Shown here: positions 1 through 9,004 of the stretch, piece by piece
How positions within the stretch are numbered: the first letter of the stretch is position 1
How the letters are laid out: the number at the start of each line of letters is the position of its first letter
Made by a program: the position numbers and the translations under genes
The notes under the pieces: model-generated
Seen by the model: only the letters and a program-made list of their open reading frames with translations
What the model was told of the DNA's origin: nothing
Databases searched by the model: none
DNA from: Chondrosia reniformis
Lineage: Eukaryota; Porifera; Demospongiae; Chondrillida; Chondrillidae
Assembly (NCBI GenBank): GCA_947172415.1
Contig: OX359189.1
Location: 5,098,501-5,162,500, forward strand
Reading direction: 5' to 3'
Length of the DNA stretch: 64,000 nucleotides

Positions 1-1186
1 TTTAAATAGTACGCATAGTTGCAGGCTTTCAATTCCTCAATTACTACATAGAGAGTAGTAGTTGATACAGATCATCCAATTGCAAGGTAGAACACATGGC
101 CTACCAAGTACCTTTCTAAACCTTTGTATAGACTGAAGATGATGCATGATGCAGGGACATCATATGACCTACGTATATAAAGGCCTTGGCCTTTTATGTC
201 TTTGTGTGCAAGTTACAAAATGGTCTCTAACCCTGTTAATTATGCGAATGCATGCAACCAACCGTCGGTATTCTTAGCTCCCTCACCAGGCAAATCAAAT
301 CTGCTATGGTTATTAGCTGAGTCCCCTTTAAGACTGGAACCTTTGTTGATATATGGAATGCAGATGCATCATCTTCAGTCTATACTATGGTGTGAAAAGG
401 TACTTGGTAGGCCTGTAGGCCATGTGTTCTACCTTGCAATTGCATGATCTGTATCAACAACTACTCTCTATGCAGTAGTTAAGGAATTCAAAGCCTACAA
501 CAATTTAAGTGGTAACTTAAAACATTCAACTGAATTAGTCGTCCTCTTCGAGGCGGCCATTTTTTTCAATTATTACCTTCTGTAATCACCACATTTTTCT
601 GCGTAACTTAGCTTATTTACTTTCTTTGTCTCTATAACTCCTAAAACGCTAGTCACTGTAAGAATTCATATAAGAATTAAATAAAAAACGAGACAGCCGA
701 ACCTGAGCCTATAGTGGCCACTAAAGTCGCCAAAAACCTCAAAGGGTTAAAACCATTTTGGTTTTGCAATCTTCAACCAATTATGTCGCTAAAATTGCAA
801 CTTTATTGAAGCCTTGACTCTTGGGCCACAAAAACCGTCATGCTCAATAATAACCTTATCGCTCTTGCTTCTACAAAAGAATATAGTGCAGAAAATTTAG
901 AGTATTTTTGCTTAAGAAGTAGTCCAAAAGCTTAATTCCTTTTTAGTTACAGCGGGCAAAGATGAAGAAGATGAAGAAAAAGAAAATAGGATATTTCCAA
1001 GTTTGTTGATTTGCCAGTAGAACACGCTTGCTTTCCTTAAAGGCCAGTTTATTGCTGGTTTGTTTTTAATCTTACAAAGCCTTTTTTAAGCGGTTTTCAG
1101 CCTATTTCGGATTATCACTCCTATAAAAATGTATTGGGAAAACAAAAGAATCGGTACCATCTCTACATAGAGAGCACTACCGTACT
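1..1186 (-). mobile_element. Family C hairpin-ended element, copy 1
   Basis: Read on the minus strand, this starts near 1186 with a short terminal hairpin (GAGAGTAC, 4-nt spacer, GTGCTCTC), runs through about 480 bp clearly homologous to 15381-15860, including a CTTCTTCAT-type pyrimidine tract and the stretch before GCCCGCTGTAACTAAAAA, then diverges at about 740. It ends in a long imperfect palindrome with arms at about 18-163 and 353-498. The arms carry a copy of the 5' terminal motif (CTACATAGAGAGTAGTAG at 40-57). No protein is encoded; the ORF at 196-447 lies in the palindrome loop and is not convincing. Class unknown. The left edge may be cut by the window. Confidence 0.6.
15..500. repeat. 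Long inverted repeat (distal hairpin of family C copy 1)
   Basis: Two arms of roughly 145 bp face each other across a loop of about 190 bp. Matching blocks include GGTAGAACACATGGCCTACC (left) with its reverse complement around 411-434, and TAGACTGAAGATGATGCAT with its complement near 365-384. The arms differ at scattered positions and by a small indel, so this is an aged palindrome. Its sequence is not shared with the hairpins of the other C copies. Confidence 0.75.
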
Positions 1187-1219
1187 CTCTGATAGTGTGT
1201 AATCACATATGAAACCTAG

Positions 1220-2795
1220 GTGATGTTAATAAATCATGAGTATATAAAGAGGGAAGTCACTGAGTGGCTAAGGGAAATGGTCCATGATTCCAAGTTCTTC
1301 CTAACCAGTGCTAATTTGCAGCAGTGGTTCAATGACTTCTTAAGAACTCTAGATGGCATTCTTAGACAATATCAGAGGCTACAGCCTATAGGTATGTTAA
1401 TCGCAACTAAAACGTAAACTATTCACAGTATTATTTACGAATAAATAATTAGAGGCACATTAGGCTTTACTCAAAAGCCATACAAGAAGGATACAGTGAT
1501 GGGCATGACAAACCAGAAACAGTTGAATTTTGCAAGAACTTTCTCAAAAAATCACACTTCTAGAGGAGACTCACCTACCTTCACCAATTTGCAGTTATGG
1601 TAAACCATTTTGGAACTCTGGTATGTCGACAATAAGAGTAAATCAATAAGTAAATTTAATTATGAAAAACATGTCTTGGTATCCCTTCACAATCAAAGCA
1701 TCTTGCTCTAATGTACCATGATGAAACTGTCTTCAATGCAAATAATGTTAAAAGCTCTATCTGGGGTGAACCACGAAGGACAAGGGGTGTTAGACCAAAG
1801 GTAAAAGAAAATGACATGATGGTAAGTGACTTAATTGAAGAACATGGAGGTTACCTGTGTCTCTTAGAAGAGCAGCTGGCTGCATGAACACAGAATCATG
1901 GGATATTCCCCAGGCAGGCAAGAGTGCTGCTGGACTTTCAGAGAGATGGATACTGGAATGGTGATAAATTCATGAAAAATGTGAAAACTGCTGAGGGTTC
2001 AAGTATCGTAGGTATATTTTGGACCTTTTGTGGATATTCGATCACAGCAGTGGCCACATGATCTATGCAAAGAATGCACTGAAAGCTAGGCTGATAAATG
2101 TCAAACCAGGAGGGGGACAGCCTCGTATGAGACCAGGAAGACTACCAGATGAGAGGGAGTATTTATTGTTTTTGGGGCGCCATAGGCGCCCCTATATTGT
2201 TTTCAGAAATTATGTTAACGTATGGCTTCCTGTTCTTAACCTTGTATATATATATATATCTGTCACCAAAATGGCGGACGTTCGACTGGCTTTCGTTTTC
2301 TAGCTTAAAACTAGCTTTCTCTTCCTTAGCGTCGAACATTAAACAAACGAAAAGGATTTAGAAACCATATTTACTAATACTAAGTAACGTAAAGCTTGCG
2401 TGAAAGCGTTTTCTAGGAGATATAGCCTTGAAAAATTGACGGCATAGAACAAGAGTCGAGGGGAATCGGTTAAGCGGACATCTAACTAGAACCGGACATC
2501 TAATTTGTACCAGCCAAGTAGTTCGAGTTTGCTTAGGGGCGCCTGGCGCTCCACGAGTTTTTTAAACTCGAAATACTTGTTTTGTGATGGAACACCAAAA
2601 GGCTTTGCAGTTGCTTTTCAGGAGCGAGGAGTTAACACTGCACACATTAATCGATCTGCAATGGTGAAAATATTAGAGGAGTTTATAGACTTTAAGCAGC
2701 AAGTTCTTGGTATGGTTGACGTTGACGGGGAGTATTTTAGAGAATTATGCCTTGATTATGTCAATGAACAAGTTATGGACCAGTTTGAGATGTAA
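1220..2795 (+). pseudogene. Broken DDE-type transposase gene, interrupted by a family A element
   Basis: Fragments in changing frames follow the order of a transposase family I recall as repetitive in sponges and cnidarians. 1240-1370 is a helical DNA-binding-like stretch. 1450-1560 holds YSDGHDKPETVEF. 1720-1870 holds a FNANN block and VSDLIEEHGGYL. 1950-1985 reads DGYWNGDKFMKNV. 2022-2125 reads WIFDHSSGHMIYAKNAL followed by NVKPGGGQPRMR. 2583-2795 reads DGTPKGFAVAFQERGVNT and a charged tail. The motif order is intact but stops and frameshifts occur throughout, and the A element at 2168-2584 splits WIFDHSS...RMR from DGTPKG. The C-terminal region with the usual final catalytic glutamate is not seen. 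Family identification is from memory of the motif pattern. Confidence 0.6.
2168..2584 (+). mobile_element. Family A hairpin-ended short element, copy 1
   Basis: The 5' end is a perfect GC hairpin (GGGGCGCC-ATA-GGCGCCCC, 2174-2192) preceded by a T run. Then come a TATGTTAACGTATGGCTTCC block, a (TA)n tract, an AAATGGCGGACG block and about 200 bp of family-specific sequence. The 3' end is a compound stem-loop (about 2515-2578): an outer stem CAAGTAGTTCGAGTTT/AAACTCGAAATACTTG enclosing an inner GGGGCGCC-T-GGCGCTCC hairpin. No ORF. It interrupts the transposase gene around it. Other copies: 11612, 15070-16241 (minus), 45800; subfamily B at 5342 and 21832. Confidence 0.75.
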
Positions 2796-3034
2796 ATGGA
2801 CTGTAACTTTAGAAAGGAAGTATCGATAAATATAACTAACCTTCACTAGTAAATTTATAGTATTTTAACTCAAAGTGACTTTAAACGTTGAGCCACTGAA
2901 GTGACTCACAACCGGAAACGGTATTGCAAAAATCATAATGCGACTAGTGAAGGATTAAAGTAATACCTCGGTTTTCCCGCATTTCTCCAATGTTAAAGCC
3001 TCGGTCCACAATTACATTATCTCCTGGCTCCAAT

Positions 3035-3470
3035 AATATAATATACAGCCTGTTCCTTTAAATCTTTTAATTAAAGATTCAGCAGTGCTAACTACATTGT
3101 ACTTATTTTCCCAAATACTTTTCTCTCCCACTTCATCATAAACTTACATTTCTTTACCCAATCTATGGTCCTTTCAAAGTTCACTTGCCTATAGTACAGA
3201 TCCTCCACGTCTGACTCAACTAAGGTCAGCTTCTCCTTTCATAACTAAAACTCCATCCTGGTCTAAACATTCTTCAAGTTTGGTGTCTGTAGCCTTCTTT
3301 CCTGAATCTGGTGGAGTTAACAACACTGCTGGCACTAGCAAGTTGGGGTTGGGATCATAAAAAAACCCTCTTAACTTCTTCCTGAAGGGTTGTTTACGTG
3401 TTTGTTTTAGTCGTTTTTCTCTCAACTCTTCTACAGTTTTTGGATGATGATGTCTGAAAACAGTTAAGGA
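3035..3470 (-). pseudogene. Fragment of an unknown gene family (paralogue at 56700-57108)
   Basis: The minus strand encodes, from an acceptor-like TTTTCAG near 3463, a conserved peptide containing RHHHPKTVEEL, LKQTRKQPFRKKLRG, YDPNPN, LTPPDSGKKATDTKLEE and QDGVLVMKG. After a frameshift near 3225 it continues with LTLVESDVEDLYYRQVNF and a basic stretch. The copy 53 kb away shares most of these residues with conservative changes, so a protein was under constraint before duplication. I do not recognise the family. It may belong to a transposon. Confidence 0.45.
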
Positions 3471-3528
3471 ATTATAAATGTAACTCTACCTATATACCAA
3501 TATTTCCTTAATGTATATATATACCATA

Positions 3529-3579
3529 ACCACAGCAGCTGAAAGCTGTTTTGAGGTTCTTGGCTCTCATCAGTATGGT
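3529..3579 (-). ncRNA. Degenerate hammerhead-ribozyme-like motif
   Basis: On the minus strand: a stem I strand ACCATA (3579-3574), CUGAUGAG, a short GAG/CUC stem II with a large loop, AAAA where GAAA is required, a helix III made of CAGCU-UUC-AGCUG, then C and UGUGGU, which pairs with the first strand including G-U wobbles. G12 is replaced by A and the U before the cleavage-site base is absent, so it is probably inactive. The resemblance to the intact ribozyme at 50227-50271 is clear in the stem I strand and the CUGAUGAG box. Confidence 0.4.
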
Positions 3580-3805
3580 GTACTAGAGAATATTGTTAGC
3601 TACCAGCAGAAATATGGCTGAAAACAACACGACCATATATAATATCTACACTATATATACGGATGCAAAACTAAACTTTGAGCTCAGAGCATGCAGGCAA
3701 TGCTATATTCAAATATCACATTACCTTGCTTTACCTTCTCATCATAGCTCAAATAAAAATCCATCACTATCTCAATCATGCATATATAGTTGGCACTTGT
3801 ACGGT
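3564..3805 (+). repeat. Dispersed repeat family D, copy 1
   Basis: From CTCTCATCAGTATGGTGTAC to the GCATATATAGTTGGCAC block this stretch matches 59776-60030 closely, with small indels. The left boundary of the shared sequence falls inside the CUGAUGAG-like box of the degenerate hammerhead motif. No convincing coding capacity; the ORFs across it differ between copies. Confidence 0.7.
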
Positions 3806-3837
3806 ACACGACACAGAAAACTTACATTTTTCTGCAG

Positions 3838-4209
3838 ACGCTCTGCGTTGGTTTTTTGCAGTTAGCCACAAGGCAATGTGCGGACTATCCGCATGGATGT
3901 ATAATGTCAGAAAAGCTCTGGCGTCGGCTGCCAAATCAGTCGCATTCACAAAGCGGGTAAAGACTTATACTTATATTGAATGCAAAGCTAACATGAGCCA
4001 TCCTTGGCCAAGTGTACATTGCTGTGAAATTGTTTAGTTTGTTTGTTCAGGATTATGGCCTACAAGTACGTAAGCGTCGAATTCGCTCGCAAGCACGTGC
4101 ACAAGTACTGCATTCCATCACTTTCCCGGAGTTGTATGGAATATCCGTGGCTGACCGCGCGACTGTTTGCGGACGTCTGCAACGGATATACGCAGAATTC
4201 TACGGATGA
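3838..4209 (+). CDS. Putative two-exon ORF, unknown product
   Basis: An acceptor TTTTCTGCAG precedes 3838. The frame runs to 3956 and is followed by GTAAAG. A second acceptor TTTGTTCAG ends at 4050, and the frame is kept in 4051-4209, which ends with TGA. The joined peptide contains MCGLSAWMYNVRKAL and a basic segment QVRKRRIRSQARAQ. Both exons agree in phase, the only positive evidence besides the splice sites. No family recognised; it could be a transposon C-terminus or chance. Confidence 0.3.
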
Positions 4210-4261
4210 GTAAGTTTTCCGTGTCATGTACCGTATACGGGGTGCCAAATGTGTCAAGATT

Positions 4262-4375
4262 ACAAGTTTTCTCTGTTAAGGATATCATAGCCTGATATCC
4301 ATATCATGACCTCATATATATCCATATCATAGCCTGATATCCATGTAGAATATAGATATAGAAATTCAAGCCTTT
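4262..4375 (+). repeat. Short tandem repeat, TATCATAGCCTGATATCCA type
   Basis: The words GATATCATAGCCTGATATCC and CATATCATAGCCTGATATCC recur with AT-rich spacers between them. Partly self-complementary. It lies just beyond the last recognisable HECT-like codons. Confidence 0.6.
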
Positions 4376-6719
4376 CCTCCTTCTCAAAACCAAAAGGAGG
4401 GATGGATGAAGCTCCAGTAGCAAAGGCCAGGTTATTGGATAGTGTAATGCATGTTGGCTCTCCACCAATTTCAGTTATCGAAAGGTTGCCTCTCTCAACA
4501 TCCCTCAGGATATAGCTCCAATGCAGAGCTATCTCCTCCCCTAAATCTCTGCGATTTCAGTCATCTGGAGAAAAACTGGGAGGAAAGAGTGCTTTAACCT
4601 GAGAAGCTGTGAGAATGGGATTATCTTTCTCACAGAAAAGGCCCAACAATTTGCTAGCCTCATCATTTGTCCTAATCATACCCGCAAACTCTAAACCCTC
4701 TCTCATCTGGTCCAATTCTGTCTTCCAAGCATACACTGTGTAATGAAGGGCAAGGCTACACACAATTTCATCCTGCAAGAAAGGCTCAGTGAGGAAGTGG
4801 GCTTGCTATAGCCACACTAAAATCTAGAGTCATAATCCTTTGATGTGAGGAGGGTGTGCAGTTCTTCAGCAGTGGTGACCTCAGCAATCTACATATATTA
4901 ACAGTCATGGTGTGAAAAAAAGTTGCCTAACTGTACTATGTATACAGTGAATACATAACAAACAACTACCCTTAAGGCTATATTGCGAATGTGCATATAT
5001 TATATATTTTACATACCTTCTGGACTTCTGCTTGTACTTCAGGGTCTGGAACTCTCCTTGCTTTTTAGCTCCTACCATTGCCCACTACCTAGTCTATGGT
5101 ATTGATGGCTTGCAGCCTAGAATATGTGACATTCCACCCTGTAGGATAGATTAAGCAAAACATCTGCCTATATCCTGATACTCTTTATTGCAGAGGAGAT
5201 GCACGTTGTGGGTAGGAACCCATGCATTCCCTTGGCCCTGAAAGAGTGAACTGTTGCTACAGATCTCTTGCATCTCCCACCGAAAGTATTCCCTTCTTAG
5301 ACCTCCATCATCCACAGCTGCTTCCCCAACTTGTAGCCATTTTGAGGGCTGCCATAGGCAGCCCCCTCTATTGTTTTCATAACGTGATTTATGTATGGCT
5401 TCATGTTACAGATATATATATAAATATATAGAATTCATACACAAGTATTATAACACATTTTATGTTTCGATATATGTATAATACGAGTTCATACGCAACT
5501 ATTGTAACACTTAATTTATACGTCAATACATCGTTTTTGCAAATGGCGGCATTCAGGAAGCTTTAGTTAACCAAGCTTTTCTGTCGCTATTTATAATTTT
5601 CAGGACACTTAAGCATCCTCAATCATTAGGATTAAGAATAGTTTATCAAAGCCCAATGTTGCGGCCAAGTAGTTCGAGTAAATTCGGAGGGCGGTAGCCC
5701 CACGAGTTTTTAAACTGGAACTACTTGTTTTGTTGTGAAGTCTTGTTGTCTGAAAGCTCGTAAGGTATCTTTCCATATTTTCTATCTTCTTTTTTGAATT
5801 TTTACGGTGGAATCTCCCAACAGATGGTTCTCTGGAATTTGGTGTCGAATACGAATTTGGTGAATAATAGTTTCCAGTGACCTAAGCAATACATGCAGGC
5901 ATTATTTAATGGCTATATATTCTGGTTATATATGTATATATATCCTTACTTTCTATTCTGCTGCTGCATCTCTGTAAGAAGGCTATTTTCACATGCATTT
6001 TGCAATGCAACATCCTCAATATTTAAGTCACTGTCTGATTGGTCACTGGCTGAACTATGACAATTGTAGAGGCAATAAAATCCAACTTATTAACCGAGCT
6101 ACTGGTGAATAAATTATTTTCATGTAAAATTACCTGGCATACAGGGTTTTATCTCTGGGTAGGTTGAGGACAGGTCTCATAGAAGGGCCTGGAAAAGATC
6201 TGAACCTTCAGGATGGAGGCATAGTGTCTGACTGATTAATCGTTTCCTATGGCAGGGAAAGGAGTATGAATACGAATGGTCATAATGATGTCATAATTTT
6301 TGCACACATTCATATATATATACCTCTTGTTCTTCTTCCCTGGTCAGATCAATCTCTTTGTCACCATCAGAATTATATTCACATTGCAGTTTAGCAAGGT
6401 CAGCCTGAGCTTGAATATAGAGACAACCCTCTCCACTAAGCTTTGCTACTTCCTTTTCTGTCCATGTAAATGAAGAGGATGCAGTAGGCGCTGTCGGGTA
6501 CTTAACTCCTCCTCCAGTTTGAAGGAAAAAGAAAGGAAAGTTGTTGTCTTTGCACATTGCTCCTTGAAGCGTTGACCTAACTTCATTTAAAACCTGGCTT
6601 TCAGACATTTCATAGTGAAGCCGTATTTTGCGACAAAGACCTCTAGCTTGTAAGCACATTCGGGCCTTGCGTTCTGCAATAGGTATAACTCTCCTAATAA
6701 TCCTTTGGCAAGCAAACAA
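4375..6719 (-). pseudogene. HECT-domain E3 ubiquitin ligase-like gene, interrupted and 3' truncated
   Basis: Spliced minus-strand gene. The first recognisable exon (6719-6324) has a basic segment and LQTGG...SFTWTEKEVAKLSG, and ends at a GTATAT donor. Exons near 6240-6130 (LNLPRDKTLYA), 6060-5953 (SDLNIEDVALQNACEN...QQQNRK before GTAAGG) and about 5900-5740 follow. A family B element then intervenes. 5337-5130 encodes the HECT N-lobe signature VGEAAVDDGGLRREYF and NKEYQDIGRCFA. 4890-4815 and 4778-4375 continue with LHTLLTSKDYD, KTELDQMREGLEF and AFATGASSIPPFGFE. HECT enzymes transfer ubiquitin through a C-lobe cysteine. That part is missing after 4375, and TGA at 4559-4557 replaces an expected codon before NRRDLGEE. 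Probably non-functional as assembled. Confidence 0.6.
5342..5732 (+). mobile_element. Family B hairpin-ended short element, copy 1
   Basis: 5' terminal hairpin GAGGGCTGCC-ATA-GGCAGCCCCCTC, then CTATTGTTTTC, a (TA)n tract, a CAAATGGCGGCATTCAGG block, and a 3' compound stem-loop (AAGTAGTTCGAGT...ACTGGAACTACTTG around GGGCGGTAGCCCC). Same plan as family A with different hairpin sequences. It sits between two coding blocks of the HECT-like gene on the opposite strand, just upstream of VGEAAVDDGG. Confidence 0.75.
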
Positions 6720-6763
6720 TGTTTCTGTCCCAAGTTACCAGCCATGGTACCCTTTCCTTTGCA

Positions 6764-7330
6764 GATTTCCCATACCGACAGATGTGAAAGAAGAAATTTT
6801 AGACTACGTGTATGATCAGCTATGTGATATTAAAAAAGTGTTTCAGATGAAGATTGACAGTGAATTTTCCAAGGTAATTCAGCTAATTCGAGGTTTACAA
6901 ATTCTACAAGAGAATATCTTGAAAAAGCAAGAGCAAATTGTCAGTATTCCAGCACTAAATACATTAAAAAAGCAGTCTTTGGTATCAACAAATGTGCTTT
7001 CTCCTGAAGCATCTGCCCAACAGCAAGCTAGTTGTACTACAGAGACACCACAATAATATTACATTGAAGACAGTGATGTTGGTGAAGCACTTAGAACAAT
7101 TGAACCTAATCCTACAAGGATAAAGTTAGCCCGTGAATCACTTAAAAGGAAGCTTCCAGTTCATTTGAGGGCAATATCTAATTGCAGAGGAACTCAAGGG
7201 AAGCAATCTATTGCCAAGGAATTGATGGAAGCCGTAGAAACAAAGTGCTTTGAACATTTCCCTTAAAGGAAGGTGAGAACAAACAGTTATCATGGCAAAC
7301 TTGCAAGGATGCAATAAATGAATGGTGCTG
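6764..7330 (+). pseudogene. Coding-like fragment, unknown family with coiled-coil-like middle
   Basis: After an acceptor-like CTTTCCTTTGCAG the frame reads IPTDVKEEILDYVYDQLCDI, then VIQLIRGLQILQENILKKQE, and continues through an in-frame TAA at about 7054 into DSDVGEALRTIEPNPTRIKLA and KQSIAKELMEAVETKCFEHFP. After a shift it gives LKEGENKQLSWQTCKDAINEW. The last part resembles, from memory, C-terminal domains of BEN/DUF4806-type proteins, but I would not name it. The stop and shift argue for a decayed gene. It is divergent from the HECT-like gene, whose start is at 6719. Confidence 0.35.
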
Positions 7331-8140
7331 AAGGGCTAATTGAAGAAAGAATATTTCCTTCAGTGCACAGTAACTCAAGTTATTTTTTGTACCAAAAAAT
7401 ACTTTACTCTGAACACACATGTACATACTTTTTAATTTTTTTATTGTATATAGAATTTTAATTACAACTTTCTTTTCATGATATGAAGTAAGTATATATG
7501 GACAAATAGAATAATATAGTTAGCTTCTTCCATAAATCTTTTAGTCTTTAGTGATACAGTATCAATGACATATCGGCCCACATTGAATCTCAGACCTTGC
7601 ATCTTTATTCTTTGATTGACTTTCACTAACAGAGACTTCCTATGTCTTTTGCAGGCAGCACATCTGCATGAGCTAGCCTCCGATGTGCCAGATTTTGTAT
7701 GGTCCATTCGTTCACACCCTGACCTAGAGTGTGTCTGCGTCAACAAAAATTTACTTGACGAGTTGGATCCTGTGCTACTAATAGACTCTCCCCCTCTCCA
7801 CAACTGCTTTCGTATGACACCTTGCAACTGGTTGACTTCTATGTATCGACACTTACATTCAGGCACATACTTTTCAAGGAAGCACCAGTCATTCCAGCTT
7901 ATTAGAGCAGCCCCTACACTGTAGGAGTATATATATAGGTGTATCACTTATATCTTCACTGCTATATTATTTGGATATGATAAGTGGCACAAAAGGTTAT
8001 AAAAATAATGTGTTCAGCATAAGTTTAAGGTACATTTCATAAATTGTTTCTTCCTGCCCTAGTTTCACCCTCTAAAATCTTATTTCTATAATATTCCCAT
8101 ATGCCTAACTTCGATTTTTTATATTTGTCCTTTTTTCTTT
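7331..8140. other. Stretch without a confident gene
   Basis: Overlapping ORFs exist on both strands (plus 7616-7924, minus 7462-7947). Neither has family motifs, splice context or a repeated copy in the window. The stretch is AT-rich at both ends. I see no RNA gene or clear repeat. Confidence 0.4.
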
Positions 8141-8596
8141 TGCTATTCATCAAGAATGTGATTCTGCCATACGTTGAAGATGTTGGCAAGAAACTATCTA
8201 CAGACCAAGTTGCCCTCGTGATCTTTGATGTGTGACAGTGTGCACTCTCCTTGAAAACAACAGGATCCTCCAGGTGCATGTCCCCAACAAATGCACTGAC
8301 CTGTTTGAGCCACTTGATCTGAGCATCACTAAACCTTTTAACCCTTTCCGCGCCAACTTATTGCGTGGGCGGCCCTATGCCTTATGACCGACTTTTTTCG
8401 AAGGCCACGTGATGTAAGTGCCACGTGTAAGGTAAGGTTGTTTTTACGACTGAGGAAGTGGATTCTCGTCAAGTTTAGCCTTCTTCATTGTCGCTAGAGT
8501 TCTACCCAAACGTTTAAGAGGACTGTGAGCCAAATGTAAAGCCACAAATCGCCCACTAGTAAGTTTGTTTGTGTCTATGTTCGTTAATTGTATCGA

Positions 8597-8676
8597 GTGA
8601 AGAGAATGGACCAGGCGCTAACCCTAACCCTAATCCTACGCGGTCACGTTCAGAGCCTGGTCAGTTCTCTTCACTT
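8597..8676. repeat. Hairpin with telomere-like loop inside piggyBac
   Basis: AGTGAAGAGAATGGACCAGGC (8597-8617) faces its near-perfect inverse GCCTGGTCAGTTCTCTTCACT (8656-8676). The loop contains CTAACCCTAACCCTAA, 2.5 units of the animal telomere repeat. It lies in the 3' untranslated part of the transposon. Confidence 0.6.
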
Positions 8677-9004
8677 GAGCCCGTTTATCTTACCGTATAA
8701 ATATGATTTCAGTATGCATGTTGCACTTCAACAAGCAACATTATTGAGGGAATGCATTCTTCGCGTCTTAGTGTTCAATTTCTAATCTGATCAGCCCTAG
8801 AATTGCACACACAATATCCGTGAATACTGTATTCACAGCTCTGAACCTTTTTGATTGAAGCAGATTACCATAACTTTAACTTATGCATGAGGAATTGCTT
8901 TATGATGTGTGCTATATTGATGGATGGTTATTGCATATATACAAGGTAACTGAAAAATAGGTAGAACAACTAAGTACTATAGTAGATATATAGGTGTTCA
9001 GAAG

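Noticed and set aside
7462-7947. 161-aa minus-strand ORF and 102-aa plus-strand ORF over the same bases
   Set aside because: They overlap each other, neither has motifs, splice context or paralogues. Both may be chance frames.
8619-8634. Telomere or chromosome end
   Set aside because: Only 2.5 units, in the loop of a hairpin inside a transposon.
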